Notes: generated by a model not told the origin, from the sequence alone. A DNA stretch of 64,000 nt from Methylogaea oryzae (GCF_019669985.1 NZ_AP019782.1:2040001-2104000); one strand, 5' to 3'. Positions 9,807 to 21,738 are shown, numbered from the stretch's first letter. Numbers and translations are program-made.

Positions 9807-10442
9807 CTACTTCGCCGCCCGCCGCTCCACGGCGGACGCCAACTGCCCTACCAGCGCCTTGACCGCCTCGTGTTTCATTTTCATGGCGGCCTTGTTGACG
9901 ATCAGGCGCGAGCTGATGTCCATGATCAAGTCGCGCGGCTCCAAACCGTTGGCCTTGAGGGTGTTGCCGGTGTCCACCAGGTCGACGATGCAGTCGGCCA
10001 GCCCCACCAGGGGCGCCAACTCCATGGAGCCGTACAACTTGATGATTTCCGCTTGCACGCCCTGGCCGGCGAAATAACGCTGGGCGATGCCCACGTATTT
10101 AGTCGCCACCCGCAAGCGACGCCCCGGGAACGGCACGCCGACGCGGCCGGCCGTCATCATGCGGCAGCGGGCGATGTTCAAATCCAGCGGCTCGTAGAAG
10201 CCTTCCGACCCGTATTCCAACAACACGTCTCGACCCGCCACGCCCAGGTCCGCCGCGCCGTAATCCACGTAGGTGGGCACGTCGGTGGCGCGCACGATGA
10301 GCAGGCGCACGTCCGGCTGATTGGTCTCCAGAATCAGCTTGCGGCTCTTGTCGGGGTCGTCGGCTGGCACAATGCCCGCGTCCGCCAGCAGCGGCAGGGT
10401 GTCTTCGTAGATGCGGCCCTTGGATAAGGCGATGGTCAGCAC
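9807..10442 (-). CDS. hisG: ATP phosphoribosyltransferase, short form (HisG-S)
   Basis: HisG commits ATP and PRPP to histidine synthesis. At 211 residues this is the short form, which lacks the C-terminal regulatory domain and in known cases works only in a hetero-octamer with HisZ; no hisZ is in the window. Motifs include [14 protein letters not shown] at the N-terminus, [17 protein letters not shown], and the PRPP loop [14 protein letters not shown]. The start is GTG, supported by a very strong aggagg four bases upstream. It begins 8 bases after murA, so it is probably cotranscribed with murA and the mla genes. Confidence 0.94.
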   Translation of the reverse strand: MLTIALSKGRIYEDTLPLLADAGIVPADDPDKSRKLILETNQPDVRLLIVRATDVPTYVDYGAADLGVAGRDVLLEYGSEGFYEPLDLNIARCRMMTAGRVGVPFPGRRLRVATKYVGIAQRYFAGQGVQAEIIKLYGSMELAPLVGLADCIVDLVDTGNTLKANGLEPRDLIMDISSRLIVNKAAMKMKHEAVKALVGQLASAVERRAAK

Positions 10443-10450
10443 GGGGCCTC

Positions 10451-11725
<1,275 letters not shown>

Positions 11726-11766
11726 TTAGCCGCGTGACGCGGATTGAGTTAGGAACGTTACGACGT

Positions 11767-12093
11767 TCATAGGGACAGAATGTCTTCCAGGCCACCCACC
11801 TTGGCCATACGCAAAATCTGATCCGGCACGTGCCGGAAATCCAACTGGCGATTCAAGCGGTTTGCCTGCGCCAGCCATTCCACCAGCAAGGCGAGGCCCG
11901 CGCTGTCGGCGCGCCGCACCCCGCTCAAATCCAGCTCGATGGCGCCTTGGCCGGCGAACAGCGCTGCGCCCCGCCGCAACAAGGCGGGAACGCTGGCGAA
12001 ACTCAGCTCCCCTTCCAGGGCAAAGCGTCCGCCGCCTTGATCGCTCAAAGCCGCCTGCGCCGCACCGTTGTCGTTATGCCGGCACCACCTCAT
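11767..12093 (-). CDS. mlaB: phospholipid transport STAS-domain protein
   Basis: MlaB is the cytoplasmic STAS subunit of the MlaFEDB complex that moves phospholipids between the membranes; it binds the MlaF ATPase. The 108-residue protein has the STAS pattern: a beta-rich start (RFALEGELSFASVPALL), a central strand AIELDLSGV and the loop RADSAGLALLVEWL, whose Asp-Ser-Ala-Gly is the characteristic motif. It follows mlaD after 5 bases, where other gammaproteobacteria have mlaC. Sequence conservation in this family is low, so the call rests partly on context. Confidence 0.87.
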   Translation of the reverse strand: MRWCRHNDNGAAQAALSDQGGGRFALEGELSFASVPALLRRGAALFAGQGAIELDLSGVRRADSAGLALLVEWLAQANRLNRQLDFRHVPDQILRMAKVGGLEDILSL

Positions 12094-12098
12094 GGCGT

Positions 12099-12617
12099 TC
12101 AGCCGCCTGCCGCCGCGTCGTCTTTCTTGTCCGGCGACTTGTCGCTGGCCTTCTTGTCGCCTTCGGCCTTGTTATAGAGGAATTTACTCACCACTTCCTC
12201 CAACACAATCGCCGACTGCGTCAGATCCACGACGCTGCCGTTTTTCAGCACGTCATCGGAACCGCCTGGGCTGAGGCTGATGTACTGTTCTCCCAGCAAA
12301 CCGGCGGTCAGCACGCTGGCCGTGGTATCTTCGGGCAAGTTGTCGAACAGCGGGTCGATGCGCATCTCCACCACCGCCTGGAACTTCTTCTTGTCGAAGT
12401 AGATGTTGCTGACACGCCCCACGCGCACGCCGGACATGGACACCGGAGCCCGTACTTTGAGGCTGCCGACGTTCTCGAAATTAGCCTTGATCAGGTAACC
12501 GTCGGTGGTCTCGTAATCGGCCAAATTGCTCACTTTCATGGCCAGGAAGAACAAGGCCACCAACCCCAGGGCCACAAACAGCCCCACCCACATTTCTGTC
12601 GCTTTCGACTGCCGCAT
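12099..12617 (-). CDS. mlaD: phospholipid transport MCE-domain protein
   Basis: MlaD is the periplasmic, membrane-anchored MCE protein that forms a hexameric ring in the MlaFEDB transporter. The start at 12617 (MRQSKATEMWVG) overlaps the mlaE stop codon in an ATGA and gives 172 residues, close to the 183 of E. coli. A longer open frame runs back into mlaE but would be an overlapping artefact. One N-terminal helix (WVGLFVALGLVALFFLAM) precedes the MCE domain (about 40-120, with YLIKANFENVGSLKVRAPV and SGVRVGRV). The C-terminus is a charged tail rich in Lys and Asp. Confidence 0.93.
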   Translation of the reverse strand: MRQSKATEMWVGLFVALGLVALFFLAMKVSNLADYETTDGYLIKANFENVGSLKVRAPVSMSGVRVGRVSNIYFDKKKFQAVVEMRIDPLFDNLPEDTTASVLTAGLLGEQYISLSPGGSDDVLKNGSVVDLTQSAIVLEEVVSKFLYNKAEGDKKASDKSPDKKDDAAAGG

Positions 12618-13399
12618 CAATCCTCTCCAAACATCAGGGCCGTCAACACAAAATCGCAGCCCAGCACGGCAAAAGCCGAGTAAACCACGGACCGGGTCGT
12701 GGCGCGCCCCACGCCTTCCGAGGTAGGCACCGCATCGTACCCCTCGAACACCGCGATCCACGTCACCACCGCACCGAACACCAAGCTTTTGATGACTCCG
12801 TTGAGGATGTCATCCCAAAAATCGATATGAGCCCGCATGGCCGACCAGAAAGCGCCCTCGTCCACGCCCAGCAGGCCCACGCCGACGAAATAGCCGCCGA
12901 TCACGCCCACCATGCTGAACAGGGAAGCCAACAACGGCATGGAAATCAAGCCGGCCAGGAAGCGCGGGGTAATGATGCGCTTAACCGGGTCCACCGCCAT
13001 CATTTCCATGCCGGACAATTGCTCCGTGGCTTTCATCAGGCCGATTTCGGCGGTCAGCGCCGAACCGGCCCGGCCGGAGAACAGCAGCGCCGTCACCACC
13101 GGCCCCAGCTCGCGCACCAGGGAGGCCGCCACCATCACGCCGAGGGACTCCTCGGCGCCGAAGTCCGACAATACGTTGAAGCCCTGCAGTCCCAGCACCA
13201 TGCCGACGAACAAGCCGGAAATCGAAATCAACAGTACGCTGAGCACCCCGACCGACAACATCTGCGCGCTGAGCAAGCGGGGACGCAGCAAAATCCCCAG
13301 CACTCCGCGCAACACGTGCAGCAGGAACAGCATGGAGCGCCCCAGTTTTCGGAACGCCTCCAGCGTCGCCCTTCCCAAGCGTTCAAATAAATTCATCAT
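12617..13399 (-). CDS. mlaE: phospholipid ABC transporter permease
   Basis: MlaE is the integral-membrane permease of the phospholipid transporter. The 260-residue protein has five or six hydrophobic segments and the family stretches ELGPVVTALLFSGRAGSALTAE, EQLSGMEMMAVDP, FLAGLISMPLLA and the C-terminal EGYDAVPTSEGVGRATTRSVV. Two adjacent ATG codons (13399, 13396) could both serve as start. It sits 6 bases after mlaF and overlaps mlaD by 1 base. Confidence 0.94.
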   Translation of the reverse strand: MMNLFERLGRATLEAFRKLGRSMLFLLHVLRGVLGILLRPRLLSAQMLSVGVLSVLLISISGLFVGMVLGLQGFNVLSDFGAEESLGVMVAASLVRELGPVVTALLFSGRAGSALTAEIGLMKATEQLSGMEMMAVDPVKRIITPRFLAGLISMPLLASLFSMVGVIGGYFVGVGLLGVDEGAFWSAMRAHIDFWDDILNGVIKSLVFGAVVTWIAVFEGYDAVPTSEGVGRATTRSVVYSAFAVLGCDFVLTALMFGED

Positions 13400-13405
13400 G
13401 CCTTC

Positions 13406-14227
13406 CTATTTCCGCTGGGCGCCCAATAAATCCCGGGCGAAATCCGGCGCAGGATAGTGGAACGCCACCGGGCCGTCCGGCAGCCCCTGCATAAACTGCC
13501 GCACCCAATCCGAATCCGATTCGGCCAACTCGGCCGGCGTGCCCTGCCCCACCACGCGCCCGCCGGAAACCAGGTAGATATAGTCGGCGATGGCGGCGGT
13601 TTCCTGCACGTCGTGAGACACCACGATGCTGGTCAGGCCCAGTGCGTCGTTCAACTGGCGGATCAACTGCACCAGCACGCCCATGGAAATGGGATCCTGG
13701 CCGGTGAAGGGCTCGTCGTACATGATCATCATCGGATCCAGCGCCATGGCCCTGGCCAGCGCTACGCGACGCGCCATGCCGCCGGACAGCTCGGCCGGCA
13801 TCAGCCGGCTGGCCCCGCGCAGGCCCACCGCCTGGAGTTTCATCAGCACCAGGGTGCGGATCATGGATTCCGGCAGCTTGGTGTGCTCACGCAGCGGAAA
13901 CGCCACGTTTTCGTAGACGTCGATGTCGGTCAGCAGCGCCCCGCTCTGGAACAGCATGCCCATGCGCTTGCGCAACTCGTACAACTCGCCCAGGCGCAGC
14001 TTGTGCACCACCTGCCCATCCACGGCGACGCTGCCCTTTTGCGGCAGCAATTGGCCGCCGATCAGGCGCAGCAAGGTGGTCTTGCCGGTGCCGCTCGGGC
14101 CCATGATGGCGGTGACCTTGCCCCGACGGATATCCATGTCGATGCCGTCGAAAATCTTGCGCGAGCCGCGCGAGAACGACAGGTCGCGGACGGTAACAAG
14201 GACGTCGCTGTCCGAAGCGGTACTCAT
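13406..14227 (-). CDS. mlaF: phospholipid ABC transporter ATP-binding protein
   Basis: MlaF is the ATPase of the Mla phospholipid transporter. The 273 residues carry every ABC motif: Walker A GPSGTGKTT, signature LSGGMARRVALARA, Walker B MIMYDEPFTGQDP and the switch VVSHDVQE. The C-terminal tail after about residue 250 is the extension that contacts the neighbouring subunit in this family. It is first in the minus-strand run mlaFEDB-murA-hisGDC and divergent from kdsD. Confidence 0.94.
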   Translation of the reverse strand: MSTASDSDVLVTVRDLSFSRGSRKIFDGIDMDIRRGKVTAIMGPSGTGKTTLLRLIGGQLLPQKGSVAVDGQVVHKLRLGELYELRKRMGMLFQSGALLTDIDVYENVAFPLREHTKLPESMIRTLVLMKLQAVGLRGASRLMPAELSGGMARRVALARAMALDPMMIMYDEPFTGQDPISMGVLVQLIRQLNDALGLTSIVVSHDVQETAAIADYIYLVSGGRVVGQGTPAELAESDSDWVRQFMQGLPDGPVAFHYPAPDFARDLLGAQRK

Positions 14228-14515
14228 GCCGAAATCGAAGCTCCGTGGAACGGGAATGGCGTAAACAAAGTCGGTTATTGTCCCCGACGGGTCCGCCGCC
14301 AGTCAACCGACGCAACGGCAGGCCGGCGGATACGCGACCTAAGGCGCGTCGAATGGGCGACGGCGCGCGTCGATTTTCGGCGCGCTCGGCCGAATCGGTC
14401 CGCCTCTCCCGGCACGGCGGACGAACACGCCGTCCCATGCCAATCGGCGCCGCAGGTTATATAATGCGGCCAGCCCCGCCCGTCGGGCCAAAAGCAACCC
14501 TCCCCATACGACCTC

Positions 14516-15499
14516 ATGGTATTGGCTCCCCCCGACAACGAACTTTGCCGCTCCGGCCTAGCCGTGATCCGCACCGAAGCACAGGCGGTGGCCGCACTGG
14601 AGCCACGCATCGACCAAGCCTTCGCCGCCGCTTGCCGCCTGTTGCTGGAATGCAGGGGACGCATCGTGGTGACGGGCATGGGCAAGTCCGGCCACATCGC
14701 GGGCAAGATCGCCGCCACCCTGGCCAGCACCGGCAGCCCGGCGTTTTTCGTCCACCCCGGCGAAGCCAGCCACGGCGACTTGGGGATGATTACTCCCGGC
14801 GACGTGGTGCTGGCCTTGTCCAACTCGGGCGAAACGGACGAGATACTCACGATCCTGCCGCTAATCAAGCGCATCGGCATTCCGCTTGTCGCCATGACCG
14901 GCGAGCCGGCCTCCACCTTGGCGCGGCAGGCGTCCGTGCATATCGACGTGGGGGTAGAGAAAGAGGCTTGCCCGCTGGGATTGGCGCCCACGTCGAGCAC
15001 CACCGCTTGCCTGGCCATGGGCGACGCCCTGGCCGTCGCGCTGCTGGAAGCGCGGGGCTTCAGCCGCGACGATTTCGCCCTATCCCACCCCGGCGGCAGC
15101 CTGGGACGCCGCTTATTGCTGAAGGTCGGCGACCTCATGCACACCCAAGCGGACATACCCGCCGTGGTCGAATCCGCCCCCCTCAGCGAGGCCCTGCTGG
15201 AAATGTCCGCCAAGAAATTGGGCATGACCGCCGTCGTCGACGGCGAAAACCGCATCAGCGGCATTTTCACCGACGGCGACCTGCGCCGGCTGCTGACCAA
15301 GACCCACGACCTCCGCACCACCCCCATCGCCGACGTGATGACCCGCCGATGCACCACGGCCACACCCGACATGCTGGCGGCGGAAGCGCTCGCCGTCATG
15401 GAGCGTAAGAAGATCAACGGCCTGCTGGTGGCGGACGAACAAGGCCGCCTGGTGGGCGCCCTGAACATGCACGATCTGCTGCGTTCAGGTATCGTTTAA
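14516..15499 (+). CDS. kdsD: arabinose-5-phosphate isomerase
   Basis: KdsD interconverts ribulose 5-phosphate and arabinose 5-phosphate, the first step of Kdo synthesis for lipopolysaccharide. The 327 residues contain a SIS sugar-isomerase domain (about 40-170: VTGMGKSGHIAGKIAATLASTG, HPGEASHGDLGM, LSNSGETDE) and two CBS domains (about 205-327). It opens the plus-strand kdsD-kdsC-lptCAB-rpoN-rapZ cluster. The 288 bases between mlaF and this start hold both promoters; I could not pick convincing -35/-10 boxes there. Confidence 0.95.
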   Translation: MVLAPPDNELCRSGLAVIRTEAQAVAALEPRIDQAFAAACRLLLECRGRIVVTGMGKSGHIAGKIAATLASTGSPAFFVHPGEASHGDLGMITPGDVVLALSNSGETDEILTILPLIKRIGIPLVAMTGEPASTLARQASVHIDVGVEKEACPLGLAPTSSTTACLAMGDALAVALLEARGFSRDDFALSHPGGSLGRRLLLKVGDLMHTQADIPAVVESAPLSEALLEMSAKKLGMTAVVDGENRISGIFTDGDLRRLLTKTHDLRTTPIADVMTRRCTTATPDMLAAEALAVMERKKINGLLVADEQGRLVGALNMHDLLRSGIV

Positions 15500-15527
15500 G
15501 AAAAAACCAACGTACCCAATAACCATC

Positions 15528-16049
15528 ATGCAGGAAATCCTCAACAGAGCCGCCGCCGTCCGCCTGGTCATCTTCGACGTGGACGGCGTGCTTACCGACG
15601 GCAAACTGTTCTTCGACGACCAGGGTCGCGAGTACAAATCCTTCCATGCGCGCGACGGCCACGGCATCAAATTGCTGCGGCGCACCGGCGTGGAAGTCGC
15701 GGTCATTTCCGGCCGCAAGGCCGAATCGGTGGGGCGGCGCATGGCCAGCCTGGGAATCGAACACGTTTACCAAGGGCAAGAAAACAAGCTGGCAGCGTTG
15801 GAGGACTTATGCGGCCGGCTTGGTCTGCGTCATGAACAAATCGCCCACGTCGGCGACGATTTGCTGGACTTGCCGCTCATGCGCCGGGTCGGCCTCTCGG
15901 TGGCCGTCGCGGACGCCCATTGTTCTATACTCAACTACGCCCATTGGCGCACGACCCTGCGCGGCGGCGAAGGCGCGGCGCGGGAGGTATGCGATTTAGT
16001 CATGCGCGCTCAAGGCACCCTCAACGGCATTATCGAATCCTATTTTTAA
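15528..16049 (+). CDS. kdsC: 3-deoxy-manno-octulosonate-8-phosphatase
   Basis: KdsC is a HAD phosphatase that removes phosphate from Kdo 8-phosphate. The 173-residue capless HAD protein has motif I DVDGVLTDG with nucleophile Asp17 and acid/base Asp19, motif II in VAVISGRK, the lysine in NKLAAL and motif III HVGDDLLDLPLM. It forms a homotetramer in characterised relatives. It stands 28 bases after kdsD and 3 bases before lptC. Confidence 0.95.
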   Translation: MQEILNRAAAVRLVIFDVDGVLTDGKLFFDDQGREYKSFHARDGHGIKLLRRTGVEVAVISGRKAESVGRRMASLGIEHVYQGQENKLAALEDLCGRLGLRHEQIAHVGDDLLDLPLMRRVGLSVAVADAHCSILNYAHWRTTLRGGEGAAREVCDLVMRAQGTLNGIIESYF

Positions 16050-16052
16050 GCC

Positions 16053-16622
16053 ATGCGCCTGCGCGAAGTCCCGATTTCCCTGTTCGCCGGCTTGATAGGC
16101 CTGTCCCTGGTTTCCTGGTGGCTGGCGGAATTGATGACGCCGCCGCCGGAGGAAACCAAGGCGGACCTGGAACACAGCATCGACTACTATGCGAAAGACT
16201 TTATCCGCACCGAAATGAAGGCCGACGGCACGCCTAAAAGCCGCCTGTTCGCCGTCGCCATGGGGCATTATCTGGACAACAACGTCTCTGAGATGGAAAA
16301 GCCCGTCATGCTGTTTTTCAATCCCGGCGTGCCGCCGTGGGTGGTGCGCGCCAACACGGGCACCATTTCCGGCGACGGCAACGAAATTTTCCTCGGCGGC
16401 AAGGCATGGCTGAGCAGAGAACCTTTCGGCAGCGACAAGGGACTGGACGCCTACAGCAAAAACGTCACGGTACACATGGACAAAAGCTACCTAGAGTCCA
16501 CCGAATTCACCGAAATACTCAACCATCCCCATTACACCAGCGGGACCGGCATGCACACGGATTTCTCCGACGGCATGCAGATCAACCTGCTGTCCGACGT
16601 AAGAGGCCGCTATGAATTTTAA
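16053..16622 (+). CDS. lptC: lipopolysaccharide export periplasmic protein LptC
   Basis: LptC is a bitopic inner-membrane protein that passes lipopolysaccharide from the LptBFG transporter to LptA. The 189 residues have one N-terminal helix (about 6-28, including LFAGLIGLSLVSWWLAEL) and a periplasmic beta-jellyroll. The stretch ending [29 protein letters not shown] is typical of the family C-terminus. Its last 11 bases overlap lptA. Confidence 0.92.
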   Translation: MRLREVPISLFAGLIGLSLVSWWLAELMTPPPEETKADLEHSIDYYAKDFIRTEMKADGTPKSRLFAVAMGHYLDNNVSEMEKPVMLFFNPGVPPWVVRANTGTISGDGNEIFLGGKAWLSREPFGSDKGLDAYSKNVTVHMDKSYLESTEFTEILNHPHYTSGTGMHTDFSDGMQINLLSDVRGRYEF

Positions 16623-17166
16623 CCACCGCCCCTGGCTGCTGCTGGCATTGCTGACGCCCTTGGCCGCGCAGGCGCTGGAAAGCGACGCCAAGGAGCCCAT
16701 CTATGTGGACTCCGACACGGCCACTTACGACGACCAGAAAGGGATCGCCATCTACACCGGCAACGTCCATTCCGTGCAAGGCTCGCTGGTCACGGATAGC
16801 GACCAGATGACCGTTTACCTCAACCAAGGCAAGATCGACAAAATCTTTGGCGTCGGCAACCCGGTGCACATCGTGCAAACCCAAGAGGAAGGCAAAGGCA
16901 CCATCGACGCCACGTCGTTAAAGGCCGAGTACTATCCCAACGAACACCGCTTGATCCTCATCGACAACGCCATCGTGCTGCAAAGCGGCAACATCTACAA
17001 AAGCGACCGCATCGAATACGACACGCAAAACTCCGTCGCCGTCGCCGGGGAAAGCACTTCCAGCAAAAAGCGGGTGCATACCATCATCGGCCCCAAGAGC
17101 TCGGACCCGGCCGCCCAGCCGGCACCCGCGCCCGCCCCAGCAACTTCCCCCGCCAAGAAGCGGTAG
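16612..17166 (+). CDS. lptA: lipopolysaccharide transport periplasmic protein LptA
   Basis: LptA forms the periplasmic bridge along which lipopolysaccharide travels to the outer membrane. The 184 residues have a signal peptide (cleaved near AAQA-LES, about residue 20), an OstA-like beta-jellyroll ([20 protein letters not shown], and [20 protein letters not shown]), and a Pro/Ala-rich tail ending SPAKKR. It begins inside lptC and is followed by lptB after 5 bases. Confidence 0.93.
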   Translation: MNFNHRPWLLLALLTPLAAQALESDAKEPIYVDSDTATYDDQKGIAIYTGNVHSVQGSLVTDSDQMTVYLNQGKIDKIFGVGNPVHIVQTQEEGKGTIDATSLKAEYYPNEHRLILIDNAIVLQSGNIYKSDRIEYDTQNSVAVAGESTSSKKRVHTIIGPKSSDPAAQPAPAPAPATSPAKKR

Positions 17167-17171
17167 ACATC

Positions 17172-17897
17172 ATGGCAGTACTTTCCGCGCACGGCCTGCT
17201 CAAGGCCTACAACAAACGCCGCGTGGTCAACGACGTGTCACTGCGCGTCAACAGCGGCGAAATCGTCGGCTTGCTCGGCCCCAACGGCGCCGGCAAAACC
17301 ACCAGTTTCTATATGATCGCCGGCCTGGTGCAGCCCGACGGCGGCAATATCAAAATCGATAACGCCGACATCACCCACATGCCCATGCACGCCCGCGCCA
17401 AGCTGGGCGTCGGCTATCTGCCCCAGGAGCCTTCGGTCTTCCGCAAGCTGACGGTGGCCGACAACCTGCGCGCGGTGTTGCAGCTGCGCGACGATTTAAC
17501 CGACGGCCAGCAGGAACTCTTGATCGAGGAGCTGCTGGAAGAATTCCATGTCGGCCACCTGCGCAACCAGAAAGGTATCGGCCTGTCGGGCGGCGAGCGG
17601 CGCCGCGTCGAAATCGCCCGAGCCCTGGCCAGCGAGCCGCAGTTCATCCTGCTGGACGAACCTTTCGCCGGCGTCGACCCCATTTCGGTCATCGACATCC
17701 AAGGCATCGTCTCGCACTTGGCACAACGCGGCATCGGCATCCTCATCACCGAACACAACGTGCGGGAAACCCTCAACATCTGTAATCGCGCCTACATCAT
17801 CAGCGAGGGCCAAGTGATCGCCGAAGGCGAACCTTCCGCCATCGTCGCCAACGCGGAGGTCAAACGGGTTTACTTGGGCGAATCGTTTACCATCTAG
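17172..17897 (+). CDS. lptB: LPS export ABC transporter ATP-binding protein
   Basis: LptB powers extraction of lipopolysaccharide from the inner membrane with LptF and LptG, which are not in the window. The 241 residues have Walker [11 protein letters not shown]-loop near [13 protein letters not shown], signature [14 protein letters not shown], Walker [14 protein letters not shown] and switch LITEHNVRE. Length and motifs are typical. It precedes rpoN by 73 bases, a spacing large enough for a separate rpoN promoter; a TACAAT box lies at 17914-17919 without a good -35. Confidence 0.96.
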   Translation: MAVLSAHGLLKAYNKRRVVNDVSLRVNSGEIVGLLGPNGAGKTTSFYMIAGLVQPDGGNIKIDNADITHMPMHARAKLGVGYLPQEPSVFRKLTVADNLRAVLQLRDDLTDGQQELLIEELLEEFHVGHLRNQKGIGLSGGERRRVEIARALASEPQFILLDEPFAGVDPISVIDIQGIVSHLAQRGIGILITEHNVRETLNICNRAYIISEGQVIAEGEPSAIVANAEVKRVYLGESFTI

Positions 17898-17970
17898 GCC
17901 TGTGCCCATGGATTACAATGATCAGCATGCATAGCCTCCCCAGCCACCGTCGCAACCAATCACTGCAGCC

Positions 17971-19455
17971 ATGAAGCAAACCTTGCAGCTAAAGCTCGGG
18001 CAGTCGCTGGCCATGACGCCCCAATTGCAGCAAGCCATTCGGCTGCTGCAACTGTCGACGCTCGATTTGCAACAGGAAATCCAGGAAGCGCTGGATTCCA
18101 ACATGATGCTGGAAGTGGACGACGAGATCGAAACAGGCGGCGCTCAGCAAGGCGCCGAAGCGCAAACCGCGGAACCGGTGCGGGAAACGCCCGTCGAAGA
18201 AAATTATTACCAGGAGCTGGCCGGGTCCGAGTCGCAGCAAAACGACATCCCCAACGAGCTGGCGGTGGATATTTCCTGGGACGACGTCTACGAAGCGGGC
18301 GCCTCCTCCGGCGCGCCGCCCTCCTCCGGGGACGGCGAGGATTACAGCTTCCAGCGCAGCGCGCCGCAAACTTTGCAGGACCACCTCGTGTGGCAAATGG
18401 AGTTGACCCCGTTTTCCGACCGGGACCACGCCATCGCCGCCGCGATCATCGACGCCATCAACGACGACGGCTATTTAGACACCACCGTCGAGGACATCCA
18501 TCAAGGCCTGGCCGACCAATTGGGGGACGAACTGGAGCTGGACGAAGTGCAGGCGGTGCTGCACCGTATCCAGCAGTTCGACCCGCCCGGCGTGGCCGCA
18601 CAGGACCTGGCCGACTGCCTGCGCATTCAGCTGAAGCAACTGGCGGAAGACACGCCCCACCGGCAACTGGCGCTGGAAATGGTGGACAAGCATCTCGACC
18701 ACCTGGCCCGCAAGGACTTCAGCCGCATCAAGCGCCTCATGCGCCTGGAAGACGACGTCTTCGCCGACGTGGTAGCGCTGATCCGCTCCCTGGATCCCCG
18801 GCCCGGCCGCCACGTCGCCAGCGAAGAGCCGCAATACGTCATTCCCGACGTATTCGTCGTCAAGCGGGACGGCGGCTGGCAGGTGGCGCCCAATCCGGAA
18901 ACCGCGCCCAGGCTGCGGGTCAACCCCTATTATTCCAGCCTCATCAAGCGCGCCGACGACAGCGCCGGCAACCAAAGCATGCGCGACCACCTGCAGGAAG
19001 CGCGCTGGTTCATCAAGAGCCTGCAGAGCCGCAACGAAACCCTGCTGAAAGTCGCCAAGGCCATTGTCGAACGGCAGCAGGAATTCCTGGAACACGGCGA
19101 AACCGCCATGAAGCCCTTGGTGCTGCGGGACATCGCCGAAGCGGTGAGCATGCATGAATCGACCATTTCGCGGGTCACCACCCAGAAATACATGCACACG
19201 CCCAACGGCATCTTCGAATTCAAATACTTTTTCTCCAGCCACGTCTCCACCGACAGCGGCGGAGAAGCGTCCGCCACCGCCATCAAGGCGCTGATCAAGG
19301 AATTGGTCGGCCAGGAATCGCCGAAAAAGCCCCTCAGCGACCATAAGCTGGCGGAAATGCTGGTGGCCAAGGGCATCAATGTCGCCCGCCGCACCGTGGC
19401 CAAGTACCGGGAGGCCTTGGGCATACCGCCGTCCAACGAGCGCAAGGGCTTTTGA
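17971..19455 (+). CDS. rpoN: RNA polymerase sigma-54 factor
   Basis: Sigma-54 directs RNA polymerase to -24/-12 promoters and needs an AAA+ activator for open complex formation. The 494 residues have the Gln/Leu-rich activator-interacting region I (1-50, QLKLGQSLAMTPQLQQAIRLL), an acidic region II, the core-binding region and the C-terminal RpoN box ARRTVAKYRE at 472-481. A candidate partner, the activator at 20340-21620, lies a single gene away. Unlike the E. coli order, rapZ follows at once with no hpf or ptsN. Confidence 0.96.
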   Translation: MKQTLQLKLGQSLAMTPQLQQAIRLLQLSTLDLQQEIQEALDSNMMLEVDDEIETGGAQQGAEAQTAEPVRETPVEENYYQELAGSESQQNDIPNELAVDISWDDVYEAGASSGAPPSSGDGEDYSFQRSAPQTLQDHLVWQMELTPFSDRDHAIAAAIIDAINDDGYLDTTVEDIHQGLADQLGDELELDEVQAVLHRIQQFDPPGVAAQDLADCLRIQLKQLAEDTPHRQLALEMVDKHLDHLARKDFSRIKRLMRLEDDVFADVVALIRSLDPRPGRHVASEEPQYVIPDVFVVKRDGGWQVAPNPETAPRLRVNPYYSSLIKRADDSAGNQSMRDHLQEARWFIKSLQSRNETLLKVAKAIVERQQEFLEHGETAMKPLVLRDIAEAVSMHESTISRVTTQKYMHTPNGIFEFKYFFSSHVSTDSGGEASATAIKALIKELVGQESPKKPLSDHKLAEMLVAKGINVARRTVAKYREALGIPPSNERKGF

Positions 19456-19457
19456 CC

Positions 19458-20315
19458 GTGAAGCTGATCATCGTCAGCGGCCTATCGGGCTCGGGCAAAA
19501 GCATCGCCCTGGCGACGCTGGAAGACTGCGGCTTTTACTGCATCGATAACCTGCCGGTGGCGCTGCTGGAGTCCTTCGCCAGCCAGATCGCCCTGGCCAA
19601 TCCGGGCGTTTACCAGAAAACCGCCATCGCCATCGACGCCCGCAACCAAAGCAACAACTTGGCGCTCTTCCCGCAAAGCCTGGCCGCGGTGAAGAAACTG
19701 GGGCTGGAGTGCGAAATCCTATTTCTACAGGCCGACCACGACACCCTGCTGAAACGCTACAGCGAAACCCGCCGCAAACACCCGCTGACCGATTCGGCCC
19801 ACTCGCTGGGAGAAGCCATCGAGCTGGAACGCAGCCTGTTGCAGCCGGTGGCCAACGAAGCCGACCTGACCATCGACACCAGCCACACCAATATGCACCA
19901 GCTGCGCGGCGTGGTGCGCGCGCGGCTGGGCAACGAAGCGCAAGAAACCCTCTCGCTGTTTTTCCAGTCCTTCGGCTACAAGCACGGCATACCGCTGGAC
20001 ACCGACTTCGTCTTCGACGCCCGCTGCTTGCCCAATCCTCATTGGGAGCTCGGCCTGCGCGAGCTCACCGGACGCGACGCGGCCGTTGCCAAGTTCCTGG
20101 AGCACAGCGCCGACGTCCGCGCCTACCTGGCCGACCTGGTGGCGTTTCTCGACCGCTGGATTCCTCGCTTCGAAGCCGAAAACCGCAGTTATCTCACCAT
20201 CGCCATCGGTTGCACCGGCGGCCAACATCGCTCGGTTTACCTCGCGGAGGCCCTCAACCGGCACTTCCAGGGCTCGCGCTACAACGTGCTGTTGCGGCAC
20301 AGGGAGCTGGCGTAA
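19458..20315 (+). CDS. rapZ: RNase adapter / nucleotide-binding protein RapZ
   Basis: RapZ is a P-loop protein that in E. coli delivers the small RNA GlmZ to RNase E and so tunes glucosamine-6-phosphate synthase. I chose the GTG at 19458 (MKLIIVSG...), which has aaggg at the right spacing and aligns with the E. coli start; the TTG at 19452 overlaps the rpoN stop codon but is too close to that site. The 285 residues have Walker A GLSGSGKS (8-15), and the C-terminal signature IGCTGGQHRSVYLAE. It is convergent with the sigma-54 activator. Confidence 0.94.
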   Translation: MKLIIVSGLSGSGKSIALATLEDCGFYCIDNLPVALLESFASQIALANPGVYQKTAIAIDARNQSNNLALFPQSLAAVKKLGLECEILFLQADHDTLLKRYSETRRKHPLTDSAHSLGEAIELERSLLQPVANEADLTIDTSHTNMHQLRGVVRARLGNEAQETLSLFFQSFGYKHGIPLDTDFVFDARCLPNPHWELGLRELTGRDAAVAKFLEHSADVRAYLADLVAFLDRWIPRFEAENRSYLTIAIGCTGGQHRSVYLAEALNRHFQGSRYNVLLRHRELA

Positions 20316-20339
20316 CGCCGCTCGCCCAGGCCGCCGCGC

Positions 20340-21620
<1,281 letters not shown>

Positions 21621-21634
21621 AAGCGTTGCAACAA

Positions 21635-21678
21635 CGTTTCACCAAATGTTTCATCATTGAAACACAACCGTCGAAACG
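21635..21678. promoter_or_regulatory. nested inverted repeats, candidate activator binding site
   Basis: A perfect 7-bp inverted repeat TGTTTCA-N4-TGAAACA (21647-21664) lies inside a nearly concentric outer pair CGTTTC (21635-21640) and GAAACG (21673-21678). The block stands 15 bases upstream of the activator gene and about 60-100 bases before the candidate -24 element of the divergent dioxygenase gene, the usual location of an enhancer for a sigma-54 activator. A further GTTTCAC half-site is at 21604-21610. Confidence 0.6.
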
Positions 21679-21738
21679 ATGCCAACTCGACCAGGACTTT
21701 ATCGCGTTTTATCAGACGCTTAGCCATGCAAACGGACT

